From the NCBI RefSeq assembly GCF_000695625.1, contig NZ_JMQI01000011.1, forward strand, positions 186,001 to 250,000: a DNA stretch of 64,000 nt, written 5' to 3'. This DNA is from Amycolatopsis rifamycinica. GTDB taxonomy: Bacteria > Actinomycetota > Actinomycetes > Mycobacteriales > Pseudonocardiaceae. Below are positions 8,772 through 16,039 of the stretch, piece after piece. The translations under genes and the position numbers were made by a program. Every line of letters starts with the position of its first letter. Position 1 is the stretch's first letter. The notes beneath the pieces were generated by a model. The model was not told the DNA's origin. It ran no database searches and saw only the letters and a list, made by a program, of their open reading frames with translations.

Positions 8772-9122
8772 TCACCACCCCTCTTCGTGGTCGATGCCGT
8801 GCTCGCGTGCCAGTTCCCGGGCCTCGCCGGCCAGCCGGTCGCGCAGATCCAGGGCAGCGCGGATGAGGAACACCACGTGCCACAGCGCCCGCAGCCCCAG
8901 CACGATCGCCAGCACCACCGAGCCGACGGTGAGCCAGGCGACGGTGCCGGAGAGCGCGACCACGGCGAAGAAGGCGGTGCCCAGCAGCAGCCCGGGCAGC
9001 ATTTCGGCGCTGTCGGTGATCAGCGCGGACCTGTGGCCCGGTCCGATGACGACGCCGGGCCGCCCGGCCCGGGCCTTCAGGTCGAGGATGTCTTCGTCGA
9101 AGTGGTTGCCGAAGTCACGCAT
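8772..9122 (-). CDS. Small two-helix membrane protein (116 aa)
   Basis: From an ATG at 9122, the 116-residue protein has an acidic N-terminus and two adjacent hydrophobic helices (LPGLLLGTAFFAVVALSG and TVGSVVLAIVLGLRALWHV), then a charged amphipathic tail. It overlaps its upstream neighbour by eight bases. The small-membrane-gene run is typical of the spd loci of actinomycete conjugative elements; no specific family is recognised. Confidence 0.65.
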   Translation of the reverse strand: MRDFGNHFDEDILDLKARAGRPGVVIGPGHRSALITDSAEMLPGLLLGTAFFAVVALSGTVAWLTVGSVVLAIVLGLRALWHVVFLIRAALDLRDRLAGEARELAREHGIDHEEGW

Positions 9123-9483
9123 GTGCTGCCTCCCAAGGCATCCGCGGTCCCGGCGGGCCGTGGCCAGCCGGGGTGGTGGTGTGCTCGAAGTGGTGCGGGT
9201 CGTAGTCGTGGCCGTTGTGGGCGTCGAAGTAGTGGTTGACCCGCCGCGTGGGCGGGGTCAGCACCGCGGCGGTGGTGTAGCGGTCCGCCCGCGCCATCGC
9301 CCCGGTCAGCAGCCGCACCACCAGCACCAGCGCGGCACGGAACAGGTGCAGCGCCAGCCACACCGCCATCGCGGCGAAGACCTTGACCAGCACCCAGGTT
9401 CCGTTGCGCTCGACCAGGCGGCGCAACAGCAGCACCGTGGCCGCGGTGTCGTCGTGCCCGCCACCGTGCGGGGCGGGGGTCAC
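9115..9483 (-). CDS. Small membrane protein (122 aa)
   Basis: The GTG start at 9483 overlaps the upstream stop by four bases. The product has a hydrophobic core (VLVKVFAAMAVWLALHLF, VLVVRLLTG) flanked by a His/Asp-rich soluble tail (HNGHDYDPHHFEHTT) that could bind metal. It is clustered with two other small membrane proteins before the SpdB-like gene, so it probably acts at the membrane during intramycelial spread; that is inference. Confidence 0.64.
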   Translation of the reverse strand: MTPAPHGGGHDDTAATVLLLRRLVERNGTWVLVKVFAAMAVWLALHLFRAALVLVVRLLTGAMARADRYTTAAVLTPPTRRVNHYFDAHNGHDYDPHHFEHTTTPAGHGPPGPRMPWEAAHA

Positions 9484-9665
9484 TGCTGCGCTCCGTCGTC
9501 CGACAGGGCGGCCAAGGCGTCGAGGATCTCCTTCGCGCGCCCGGTGGTGACGCGGTGGCCGTCCTGGTCGATCGGGCCGCGGTAGCCGGACTCGCGCAGG
9601 TCGAAGAAGCGGGTATCGGCGGCGGTCTCGGGCTTGCCGTCGAAACGGCGGGATGTGGCGGGCAT
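9480..9665 (-). CDS. Tiny AICE protein (61 aa)
   Basis: ATG at 9665 gives a 61-residue protein with segments SRRFDGKPETAADTRFFDLRE and ILDALAALSDDGAQQ read as short helices. It overlaps the following gene by four bases (GTGA) and starts two bases after the upstream stop, which strongly supports it as real despite its length. Function unknown. Confidence 0.6.
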   Translation of the reverse strand: MPATSRRFDGKPETAADTRFFDLRESGYRGPIDQDGHRVTTGRAKEILDALAALSDDGAQQ

Positions 9666-9667
9666 GG

Positions 9668-10069
9668 TCAGCACTCCTCGGTGGTTGGGTCGATGTCCTC
9701 GGCCGGGTGGAGGTCGGCGGAAATCACGACCGGGCGGCCGAGCCGGCCGGTGCGGCCGGGGATGTCCCCGGTCGCAGTCAGGTGCACGGTGCCGTGGCTG
9801 CCACGGGCGGTGCGTCGGGTCGACAGGCCGAGGAAGTCGGCCCATTCGACGTAGATTTCGGCCACTTTGTCGGCGGCGTAGCCGAGGGTGGGCACCGTGC
9901 CGTGCAGCTGGCCGGTGGGGCCGAGGGTCCAGTGCAGCGGTGCCAGCCGGGCTTGGGCGGCCCGGCCGAGGACGGTGGCCAGCGCGGCGTGGGCCTGGAT
10001 CTGCCATCGACGGCGGTCGCTGTCGGTGACCCGATCGAACAACCTCGATCCGATGTCGTCGTCGCTCAT
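9668..10069 (-). CDS. AICE operon hypothetical protein (133 aa)
   Basis: The ATG start at 10069 yields 133 residues: an acidic N-terminus, a helical LATVLGRAAQARLAPLHW segment, and a beta-rich end containing HLTATGDIPGRTGRLGRPV. It is soluble and has no recognised domain. Packing within two bases of the next gene indicates operon membership. Confidence 0.63.
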   Translation of the reverse strand: MSDDDIGSRLFDRVTDSDRRRWQIQAHAALATVLGRAAQARLAPLHWTLGPTGQLHGTVPTLGYAADKVAEIYVEWADFLGLSTRRTARGSHGTVHLTATGDIPGRTGRLGRPVVISADLHPAEDIDPTTEEC

Positions 10070-10079
10070 ATCGGCCGGC

Positions 10080-10337
10080 TCAGCCGTCGTTCATGTGGTG
10101 GCGGGCCAGGTCCAGCAGGTCAATCTGCGCCTGGGTCCAGAGCCTGATCAGTGACTCGTATGCGGAGTGGGACTGCTGCAGGGCGGCGACCACCCTTTGG
10201 CCCCCGGGGGTCGAGCCGACCAGCTGGTGAACCCGGTCGGAGTAGGCGTCCATTTCCTGTCCTGCGGCCTGCAGCGCACCCAACGGGATCGCGTGGGCAA
10301 GGGCGACGATTTGCTCAGCGTTTGCGTGAATGCTCAT
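10080..10337 (-). CDS. Small helical protein (85 aa)
   Basis: The 85-residue protein begins MSIHANAEQIVALAHAI at the ATG at 10337 and is predicted to be almost entirely alpha-helical, with heptad-like spacing (LQAAGQEMDAYSDRVHQLV). The size and all-helical form recall WXG100-like or DUF-type small helical proteins, but there is no WXG motif. Ribosome site AGGACAT lies just upstream. Confidence 0.6.
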   Translation of the reverse strand: MSIHANAEQIVALAHAIPLGALQAAGQEMDAYSDRVHQLVGSTPGGQRVVAALQQSHSAYESLIRLWTQAQIDLLDLARHHMNDG

Positions 10338-10479
10338 GAGATGTCCTTGTGGGGTGGGTGGATGTAGGCGTGCTCGGTTCCGGTGGTGGGTGCCACGGGA
10401 CCGGAGAATCGGCGCCAGTGATGTGGTGGTCCACGGCAGGAGCTTCCGCGCACCCGGGGGCAGAGATACCGCGGTGTGC

Positions 10480-11091
10480 TTACTGCGTGCCCGGCAGCGG
10501 ACGGTTGCCGCCGATCGCGGTGACCCGCAGCCCGGCCGCGACGTCGGCCACCAGCTCGACCGCCCGCGGCGGGAAACCACGGGTGCGCAGGTGCTGGGCC
10601 AGGGTGTCGAGGACACCGGCGCGGCCCATCGGGTTCGGGTCGGTGACGTAGTAGGCCATCGCCTGCGCGAGGTACGGCTCGGTGTCGGTTTCGAATCCGC
10701 CGGGCCGGTAGGGGTGACCGGCGGCGATGGCCTCTTCGGCGTGGGCGATCATCGCGGCCAACTCGCCGGTCAGCTGGTGAGCGGTGACGCCCGTCTGCCA
10801 CCGCTCGGGGTGCTGGGGGTGAACCGCGGGGAACACGCCGGCCAGGTAGGTTTCCTCGGCCGCGTAGAGGAACAGCAGCCGCATCCGGTCATCGGGACAG
10901 ACAGCCTGGGGCAGCAGCTGCCGCGCCAGCCGCACCACCCGCTGGCTGGCCTCGTGGTAGGCGGTGCCGGCCATCTGCTTGGCCAGCGCCACCGTCATCG
11001 TGGCCGCGGGCGGCGGGTAGAACGGCTCATCGTCGGCGGCGGCCTGCGGCGCGGGGGCCGGGACCGTCGCGGGGATGGTGGCAAGGGACAT
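10480..11091 (-). CDS. AICE operon hypothetical helical protein (203 aa)
   Basis: The ATG at 11091 (MSLATIPATVPAP) has GGAGG about eight bases upstream, favouring it over the in-frame start at 11205. The N-terminus is Ala/Pro-rich; the remainder is helical, with Tyr/Glu-rich pieces (FLYAAEETYLAGVF, QAMAYYVTDPNP). No membrane segment is clear and no family is recognised. A 142-bp gap downstream (10338-10479) shows no gene. Confidence 0.66.
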   Translation of the reverse strand: MSLATIPATVPAPAPQAAADDEPFYPPPAATMTVALAKQMAGTAYHEASQRVVRLARQLLPQAVCPDDRMRLLFLYAAEETYLAGVFPAVHPQHPERWQTGVTAHQLTGELAAMIAHAEEAIAAGHPYRPGGFETDTEPYLAQAMAYYVTDPNPMGRAGVLDTLAQHLRTRGFPPRAVELVADVAAGLRVTAIGGNRPLPGTQ

Positions 11092-11149
11092 GACGAAGCC
11101 TCCAAGCAGGACAACGGAAATGCGGAGAACGGGACGACTGCCGGGAGAT

Positions 11150-11545
11150 TCAGGCAGCGGCCGGGCCGGTGTCGGCCAGGCGTGCCCATTCGGCTGGCCA
11201 GTCAACGGCGGCGGCCTCGCATCCGGCGGGCACCAGGGCGTAGGAGGCCTCCAGCAGCGAGGCGACGGTGTCGCGGGCTACCGGCAGCCGCGCCGCGCCC
11301 GACGGCGAGCGCAGCAGCACGTTCAGCACGCGCGGGTTGCCGCCGGTATCGGGCATGACCTGCACGTCGCCGTCACCGGCAGGCTCGGCCAGACCGGCGC
11401 GCAGCAGCTCGCGGGCGAAAATCCACCGCTGCCCGTCCAGGTGCAGCGTGACCGCCCACGGGTCGGCGGTGCTGTACTCCCAGAATCCCTCGACTGTGCC
11501 CCGGCCGAGCAGCCACACCGAGCAGGGAAACCGCACCTGCGTCAT
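11150..11545 (-). CDS. SsgA-family (sporulation/cell-division) protein
   Basis: The 131-residue protein follows the SsgA/SsgB pattern closely: FWEYSTADPWAVTLHL early, then WIFARELLRAGL, PAGDGDVQVMP, VLLRSPSGAARL, and a C-terminal YALVPAGCE. SsgA-like proteins control septum placement and spore-wall synthesis in sporulating actinomycetes. This one is embedded in a conjugative operon rather than a chromosomal division locus. The ATG at 11545 is chosen because it overlaps the upstream stop by four bases (ATGA); an ATG two codons earlier would sit directly on the ribosome site. Its role in the element is unknown, perhaps linking transfer to hyphal development. Confidence 0.82.
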   Translation of the reverse strand: MTQVRFPCSVWLLGRGTVEGFWEYSTADPWAVTLHLDGQRWIFARELLRAGLAEPAGDGDVQVMPDTGGNPRVLNVLLRSPSGAARLPVARDTVASLLEASYALVPAGCEAAAVDWPAEWARLADTGPAAA

Positions 11546-11679
11546 GACCATCCCCCTTCGTCCGGGGTACGGGTGCCGAACTTGGCGACCTTCCGTGCGG
11601 CTTCCCGCTGCTGGCGCTGGATTTCCTCCTGCTGGCGCTGCAGCTCGCTGTGCCAGGCGCCGGAGTCGTTCTCGGCCAT
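11542..11679 (-). CDS. Tiny coiled-coil protein coupled to the SsgA-like gene (45 aa)
   Basis: An ATG at 11679 with GGAAGGAAGA-type ribosome bases upstream opens a 45-codon frame. The centre is a Gln/Arg/Glu repeat (ELQRQQEEIQRQQREAARK), a likely short coiled coil. Its stop overlaps the start of the SsgA-like gene by four bases, strong evidence for translation. It may partner the SsgA-like protein; that is inference. Confidence 0.55.
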   Translation of the reverse strand: MAENDSGAWHSELQRQQEEIQRQQREAARKVAKFGTRTPDEGGWS

Positions 11680-11716
11680 GACGGGTCTTCCTTCCTCGAT
11701 GTGGGGTGGTGGGTGG

Positions 11717-12400
11717 TCAGGCGGCGCGGGCGGTGGTGGTGTCGAGCAGGGCGGTGAGGTAGGCGACGAACGACCGCTGGGCGCACGGGTGGACGTGCTC
11801 GGTCTGCGGGTCCCGCAGGCTGGTGCGCAGCCACAGCGTCAGCCGCGCCACCGACCAGCCCTGTGCGCGGCGCTTGGCGACCGCGGACAGCAGCGCCTCG
11901 AGGAACTCCGGCCGCACCCGGGGCACCCGCACCGCGGCCTGCGCCACGACCGGCGACAACGGGGCGGTGTTGGACAGCGGCGGCCGGCTGGTCCGCGGCG
12001 CCGCCGCCGTGGCGGCCTCCCGCTCATCGGCGGCCAACAGCCGCAGCTGCGCGGCGACGTCGCAGTACACCCCGGCACGGCGGTGCATCACCGCATCCGC
12101 CGTGCGGCGGGTCAGGAGACGGGCGTTGGCGGCCAGCAGCCCGGCCAGCGCCTCGAACCGCCGCGCCACCGCCACCGCGGTGTCCTCGGCCGCCGGAACC
12201 AGCACCAGCGGGTTGCCCGCGGCCGGGACCTGCTCGGCCAGCAGCCGCAGCTGCGCCGCGACGTCGCCGTACACGGCCACCCGGACCTCGGTCACGACCT
12301 GCGGCAGCCCAGCGGCGGCCAGCACGGCGGCGTTGCGGCTCAGGGTGTCGGCCAGGGCGGTGAACCGGGCCGCAACCGGGGCGATCAGCGTGCGAGACAT
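11717..12400 (-). CDS. AICE hypothetical protein with internal duplication (227 aa)
   Basis: Start ATG at 12400 (MSRTLIAPVAAR), following AAAGGA. Two copies of a segment occur about 75-80 residues apart: VYGDVAAQLRLLAEQ and VYCDVAAQLRLLAAD, each preceded by an ALADTLSRNAAVL / ALAGLLAANARLL helix, so the N-terminal two thirds are a tandem duplication. The C-terminus has RRAQGWSVARLTLWLRTSL. It is soluble and helical. Family unknown. Confidence 0.66.
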   Translation of the reverse strand: MSRTLIAPVAARFTALADTLSRNAAVLAAAGLPQVVTEVRVAVYGDVAAQLRLLAEQVPAAGNPLVLVPAAEDTAVAVARRFEALAGLLAANARLLTRRTADAVMHRRAGVYCDVAAQLRLLAADEREAATAAAPRTSRPPLSNTAPLSPVVAQAAVRVPRVRPEFLEALLSAVAKRRAQGWSVARLTLWLRTSLRDPQTEHVHPCAQRSFVAYLTALLDTTTARAA

Positions 12401-12484
12401 CGGGGGGTCCTTTCGGTGCGGGCCGGGTGCAGGCATGGCGCTGCCCCGAGACGAATGCGGAAAGTCGCGAGAAATCGCGGAAAA

Positions 12485-12694
12485 TCAGCTGTTGGTGATG
12501 ATGGTGGCGATGGCCCCGCAGATGGTGGCCGCGTTCATGGTCGTGATGTCCCCGGCCGAGTACTCCGGGCTGGGCGCGTGGGCCCGGGTGGCTGCCTCGC
12601 GTTGCTGGCGGCGGTGCCGGGCTGCTGTGCCCCGCTCCAGCGCCGCGCTGCTGGCTGCCCACTCCTCCCGCAGCTGCTGCCAACGGCGGCGCAT
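12485..12694 (-). CDS. Small basic protein with C-terminal hydrophobic tail (69 aa)
   Basis: The 69-residue frame begins MRRRWQQLREEWAA at 12694, directly after the upstream stop. The first two thirds are Arg/Gln-rich; the last part (TICGAIATIITNS) is hydrophobic. Tight packing with the next gene supports it, but ribosome-site evidence is modest and no family is recognised. Confidence 0.5.
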   Translation of the reverse strand: MRRRWQQLREEWAASSAALERGTAARHRRQQREAATRAHAPSPEYSAGDITTMNAATICGAIATIITNS

Positions 12695-12695
12695 C

Positions 12696-12932
12696 TCAGG
12701 CCGCCAGAGCCGAAGAGCCGGTTTCGGCCTCCTCGTAGGCAGCGGCGAGGGCGGCCCGGAACACCCGAGCCAAGCGCATGGCGCTCAGGCCGTGCGGACC
12801 GGTGAACTCCCCGCGCATCGTGTGGTAGGCGACGTCCAGCCAGTGCTCCCGGTCCTCACGGATGGCATCCGCAGACGGCATCGTGGCCAGCAGCCAGCTG
12901 AACGAGGCCGGGACGAATAGACGGTCAGCCAC
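12696..12932 (-). CDS. Small AICE protein (78 aa)
   Basis: ATG at 12932 opens a 78-residue frame with helical segments (FSWLLATMPSADAIREDRE, MRLARVFRAALAAAYEEAE). It lies one base after the stop of the upstream gene and one base before the next, so it is a middle member of the tightly packed start of the leftward operon. No known domain. Confidence 0.58.
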   Translation of the reverse strand: MADRLFVPASFSWLLATMPSADAIREDREHWLDVAYHTMRGEFTGPHGLSAMRLARVFRAALAAAYEEAETGSSALAA

Positions 12933-12933
12933 C

Positions 12934-13188
12934 TCAGGCCACCTCCCCCACCGTCCGCGGGGCCGCGACCGGCAGGGACACCACCGGGGCGATCGGGGCG
13001 TCCAGCTCGGCCAGCGCCTCGTCGATCTCCGCGATCTCCGCGTATAAGGCGATCAGGTCGGCGACACCGTCGAAATCCCCGGTCAGGGCGCTGTCACCGG
13101 CCAGGCCGGTGGTGTCGGCGAAGTAGTCGAAGTCCAGGTCGACCGCGTCCATCTCGGACTGGCGGCGACTCGGTCGTGCGTTCCTCAT
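12934..13188 (-). CDS. First small gene of the leftward AICE operon (84 aa)
   Basis: The ATG at 13188 (MRNARPSRRQSEMD) is preferred because AAAGGG lies about eight bases upstream; an in-frame ATG at 13209 lacks such a site. The 84-residue product is acidic, with DLDFDYFADTTG and a Glu/Ala helix (LYAEIAEIDEALAELDAP). It follows directly on the promoter described at 13232-13259 and may therefore be an early regulator; no family is recognised. Confidence 0.6.
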   Translation of the reverse strand: MRNARPSRRQSEMDAVDLDFDYFADTTGLAGDSALTGDFDGVADLIALYAEIAEIDEALAELDAPIAPVVSLPVAAPRTVGEVA

Positions 13189-13231
13189 CGAAGCGAACCC
13201 TTTCGTCATTGCACTTAATGCGACACCAGAG

Positions 13232-13259
13232 ACGTTAGACAACATAGCAACATAGTCAA
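13232..13259 (-). promoter_or_regulatory. Sigma-70-like promoter of the leftward AICE operon
   Basis: Reading leftward, TTGACT (complement of 13254-13259) and TAACGT (complement of 13232-13237) are separated by 16 bases, a good vegetative-type promoter 44 bases before the first ATG. The spacer holds a perfect tandem 8-bp repeat (CAACATAG at 13240-13247 and 13248-13255), a plausible repressor site covering the promoter. Confidence 0.55.
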
Positions 13260-13276
13260 GTGTTCTCGTCTTTCGT

Positions 13277-13303
13277 CACCTAGATGGACTAGTTGGCTAG
13301 GTG
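13277..13303. promoter_or_regulatory. Inverted repeat CACCTAG-N13-CTAGGTG, probable GntR operator
   Basis: CACCTAG at 13277-13283 and CTAGGTG at 13297-13303 form an inverted repeat in the divergent control region, ending 16 bases before the GntR gene's ATG. GntR-family KorSA of pSAM2 binds inverted repeats in its own promoter and that of the activator gene, so autorepression is likely here. The role is inferred. Confidence 0.45.
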
Positions 13304-13319
13304 GAGTACCCTGGCTGAT

Positions 13320-13670
13320 ATGGACAAACTCGATCCGGCTGACTCGCGAGCGCCCTACCTGCAAGTGGCAAGTCGACTTAGGGAGGCGCTCCGTGGAGAG
13401 AGCTATCGGCAGGGCGACAAGCTCCCCCCACACCAGGCGATCGCCGAGGAGTTCGGCGTGTCGGTAGGAACGGTCAAGCGCGCATACGCGCTCTTGCAGG
13501 ACGAACAGCTGATCGTCACGCGGCAAGGGCAAGGAACCTTCGTGCGCGCGTCCGGCGCTGCGGTGCCAGCGGCGGAGACTTCTCCCGGTGGGGCGTCGAG
13601 CGTCGTTAACCTCGCAGACCTTGAGAGGCGACTCTTGGCGGTCGAGCGCAAGCTTGGGCTTGCGCACTGA
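13320..13670 (+). CDS. Short GntR-family regulator, KorSA/YtrA-like
   Basis: The 116-residue protein has an N-terminal GntR winged helix (about residues 10-75: PYLQVASRLREAL, GDKLPPHQAIAEEFGVS, VGTVKRAYALLQDEQLI, QGQGTFV) and only a short C-terminal tail with a helix (NLADLERRLLAVERKLG) that could dimerise. No ligand domain is present. It stands divergent to the leftward operon with palindromes between them. pSAM2-type elements use a GntR repressor (KorSA) to silence replication and transfer. The ATG at 13320 is used; an in-frame TTG at 13293 is possible. Confidence 0.8.
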   Translation: MDKLDPADSRAPYLQVASRLREALRGESYRQGDKLPPHQAIAEEFGVSVGTVKRAYALLQDEQLIVTRQGQGTFVRASGAAVPAAETSPGGASSVVNLADLERRLLAVERKLGLAH

Positions 13671-13799
13671 CGCCGTTCCGGCGGGTAGTCGCATGCACTG
13701 CCGATGGCCAGAACTGCTGACGGTGCCACATGGTCGGGCTCGGGCGGGCTGGTGTCGCTGGCGGTTCATGGAAGTAGCTTCAGCCCGGTTAAGTGCATG

Positions 13800-13846
13800 A
13801 ACCCGGAAAGTTCTTCCGGGGCCAACCCGGAAGAACTTTCCGGGTT
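13800..13846. promoter_or_regulatory. 47-bp double palindrome upstream of the XRE gene
   Basis: Positions 13800-13820 and 13826-13846 are perfect 21-bp inverted arms around a 5-base loop. Each arm itself contains a CCCGGAA-N5-TTCCGGG palindrome, so the element is two operator half-palindromes back to back. It ends 30 bases before the XRE gene ATG. It is best read as the binding site of a dimeric or tetrameric regulator (the XRE or GntR protein), but it could also form a strong hairpin in RNA or a cruciform. Confidence 0.6.
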
Positions 13847-13876
13847 GCTGGCGCAGTTGCGCGAGAGGGTGGGGAC

Positions 13877-15106
13877 ATGCGAGCAATTAGCGAGAACCTG
13901 ACCATCGGAGAGCGCGTCGCGTGGTACCGGCGTCGTCGCGGCATGTCGCAAGAGGCCCTTGCCGGGCTGGTCGGCCGCACGAGCGACTGGCTGGGCAAGG
14001 CGGAGAACAACCGGATCGAGCTGGACCGCTTATCCGTGATCCGCAGCCTTGCGGACGCGCTGGACGTCGCCCTCGGTGACCTCATCGGTGAGCCGACCTT
14101 GCTCGACTGGACCGCGGACAGTGGCACGGCGACGGTGCCAGCGCTCCGGGCCGTGCTCATGGACTACCGCCAACTCACGCCGATCTTGAGCGCCCCGGCG
14201 TTGGACGCGGAACCGCCGACGCTCGACGAACTCGCCCGCGAGCTGCGCTCGGTGTTCGACGCCTACCAGGGATCGCGCTTTGGATACGCCGCCGGCAGGG
14301 CACCGCTTCTGCTCACGGACGCACTCCTCGCGGCACGCCAGTACGACGGGGACGACCGCCTGCGTGCTCACGAGTTGCTGGCCTTGAGCTACCAGGCCGC
14401 TGCGTCGGTGCTCACGAAGATCGGCGAGGCTGACCTCGCGTGGATGGCGGCCGAGCGCGGCCTGGCGGCGGCGCAGCAATCGGAGAACTACGCCATCACC
14501 GGATCGCTGTTCCGGTCAGTAGCTTTCGCACTGTTGTCGACCGGTCGCCACGAACCGGCAATGTCGCTGACAGAGGCGGCCGCCACTTACCTGCAGCCGC
14601 ACTTGAACGACGGCGACGGCGACGTTATTTCGTCCTACGGAACGCTGCTTCTGGCCGGGTCAATGGCGGCTGCACGCGCTGAGGACAGAGCAACCACGCG
14701 CGGGTACCTGGCCGAGGCTGATGAGGCGGCCCGGCGCCTCGGTGTCGACGGCAACCATCTCTGGACGGCATTCGGGCCCACGAACGTGGCAATCCACCGG
14801 GTGAACACCGCCATGGAGCTGGGCGACGTGCAGGTTGCGCTCGATATCGGCTCGGAACTGGACACAGCGGCGCTCCCTGTCGAGCGACGAGTGCGCCACA
14901 TGCTGGACGTTGCCCGCGCGTTCCACGTCTCCGGCCGTCACGATGCCGCGGTCGCTACGGTGCTGAACGCCGAGCGGATGGCACCCGACCAGGTCAGGCA
15001 CCATTATTTGAGTCGGCAGCTCGTCATCACGTGGGTCCGCAACACCCACGGGAAGCCGGGCTTCGAGCTCCACCAGCTCGCCAAGCGGATGCACGTCGTA
15101 GGCTGA
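13877..15106 (+). CDS. XRE-family helix-turn-helix regulator with TPR-like C-terminus
   Basis: The ATG at 13877 (MRAISENLTIGERVAW) follows GGGTGGGG. The first ~75 residues are an XRE HTH (YRRRRGMSQEALAGLVGRTSDWLGKAENN, then LSVIRSLADALDVALGDLIG). The remaining ~330 residues are helical repeats with TPR-like pairs (HELLALSYQAAASVLTKIGEADLAWMAAERGL, split in the chain). Total 409 residues. Proteins of this layout precede a Nudix gene in many actinomycete elements and act as element or signalling regulators. The Nudix gene follows after five bases, so the two form an operon. Confidence 0.85.
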   Translation: MRAISENLTIGERVAWYRRRRGMSQEALAGLVGRTSDWLGKAENNRIELDRLSVIRSLADALDVALGDLIGEPTLLDWTADSGTATVPALRAVLMDYRQLTPILSAPALDAEPPTLDELARELRSVFDAYQGSRFGYAAGRAPLLLTDALLAARQYDGDDRLRAHELLALSYQAAASVLTKIGEADLAWMAAERGLAAAQQSENYAITGSLFRSVAFALLSTGRHEPAMSLTEAAATYLQPHLNDGDGDVISSYGTLLLAGSMAAARAEDRATTRGYLAEADEAARRLGVDGNHLWTAFGPTNVAIHRVNTAMELGDVQVALDIGSELDTAALPVERRVRHMLDVARAFHVSGRHDAAVATVLNAERMAPDQVRHHYLSRQLVITWVRNTHGKPGFELHQLAKRMHVVG

Positions 15107-15111
15107 CCAAC

Positions 15112-15585
15112 GTGACGGACGACCCGACGGACAAGTTCGCAACGCCCCGGATCGCCGCCGGGGCGTTGTTCGTAAACGACGACCGCGTTCTGCTGGTCCG
15201 GAAGACGTACGGGAACCGCTGGGACATCCCCGGTGGGTACGTCGACCAGGGCGAGTCTCCGGCAGCGGCTTGCTCGCGGGAGCTACGCGAGGAGGTTGGT
15301 CTAGCTCGGTCGGCCCAGCGGCTGCTGGTGCACGACTGGGCGCCCAACGACTCGGAAGGCGACAAGATCCTCTACGTCTTCGGATGCGGGGATCTCGGCA
15401 GTGACGAGGACGCCGTCGTTCTAGACGGTGTCGAACTCGATCACTGGGAGTGGGTCCCAGTCGACAACCTGGACGAGTATCTGATCCCACGTCTCGCCCG
15501 ACGACTGAAGCACGCGTACCAGGCCCACGTCACTGACACGACTCTCTACCTTGAGCACGGCGAGCCAGTTCTAGGAGAAGGCTAA
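15112..15585 (+). CDS. Nudix hydrolase, Pif-like
   Basis: From a GTG at 15112, the 157-residue protein has a perfect Nudix box at residues 42-64: G42-x5-E48-x7-R56-E57-L58-x-E60-E61-x-G63-L64. The preceding strand (AAGALFVNDDRVLLVRK) and GNRWDIPGGY are typical. Nudix enzymes hydrolyse nucleoside diphosphates linked to another group. In pSAM2 the Nudix protein Pif blocks redundant transfer into cells that already carry the element; its genomic position next to element regulators makes that role plausible here. The substrate cannot be predicted. Confidence 0.85.
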   Translation: MTDDPTDKFATPRIAAGALFVNDDRVLLVRKTYGNRWDIPGGYVDQGESPAAACSRELREEVGLARSAQRLLVHDWAPNDSEGDKILYVFGCGDLGSDEDAVVLDGVELDHWEWVPVDNLDEYLIPRLARRLKHAYQAHVTDTTLYLEHGEPVLGEG

Positions 15586-16039
15586 AGCTGCTTGGTCGGC
15601 AAGGAACGCCGGGGCGGAGAGGTGTCAACCATCCGGCCACGCACCACCCGATGATCCGGCGCCTCTACCCGGCGGTCGCCGGCTCGCTCCCAGGCGCCCG
15701 GACCGACGCACCCACCAAGGGCAGCGTTGCCAACGGAGGCGGTCACGGTCCTCAACTGCATCTAGGCCGTCACGCTTGGTGGTGTCAGGCCCATCCAACG
15801 CGGCCCGGCCGGCACCCTCGCCGTGGACGCCTGCGCCCTCGACTTCGGCGGCCTCGCCAGTACTGCCGGCCCCGATCCCGGCCCGCAGATTGGCCGCCTG
15901 ACCCTCACGCAGCAGTACCAGGAGGGCCACCGAATCACGACATACCAGCCATGCTGATCTGCGAAAACCTCCGTAACTGCTCGGTGCCTGATCGCGATGT
16001 AGATTGAGATGCCGCTGACAATGGGGAGGGCTGACTGAC
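15586..16039. other. Intergenic stretch with a possible decayed reading frame
   Basis: No intact gene is supported in these 454 bases. One plus-strand frame from about 15773 to the TGA at about 15958 reads like coding sequence (GTLAVDACALDFGGLAST, then IGRLTLTQQYQEGHRI) but is closed upstream by an in-frame TAG, so it may be the tail of a degraded gene. The last part carries the GGGGAGGG ribosome site of the next gene. Confidence 0.35.

Noticed and set aside
5450..8866. 1138-codon plus-strand frame opposite traB and the SpdB-like gene
   Set aside because: High-GC shadow frame; composition is Arg/Gly/His-rich and all motifs lie on the minus strand.
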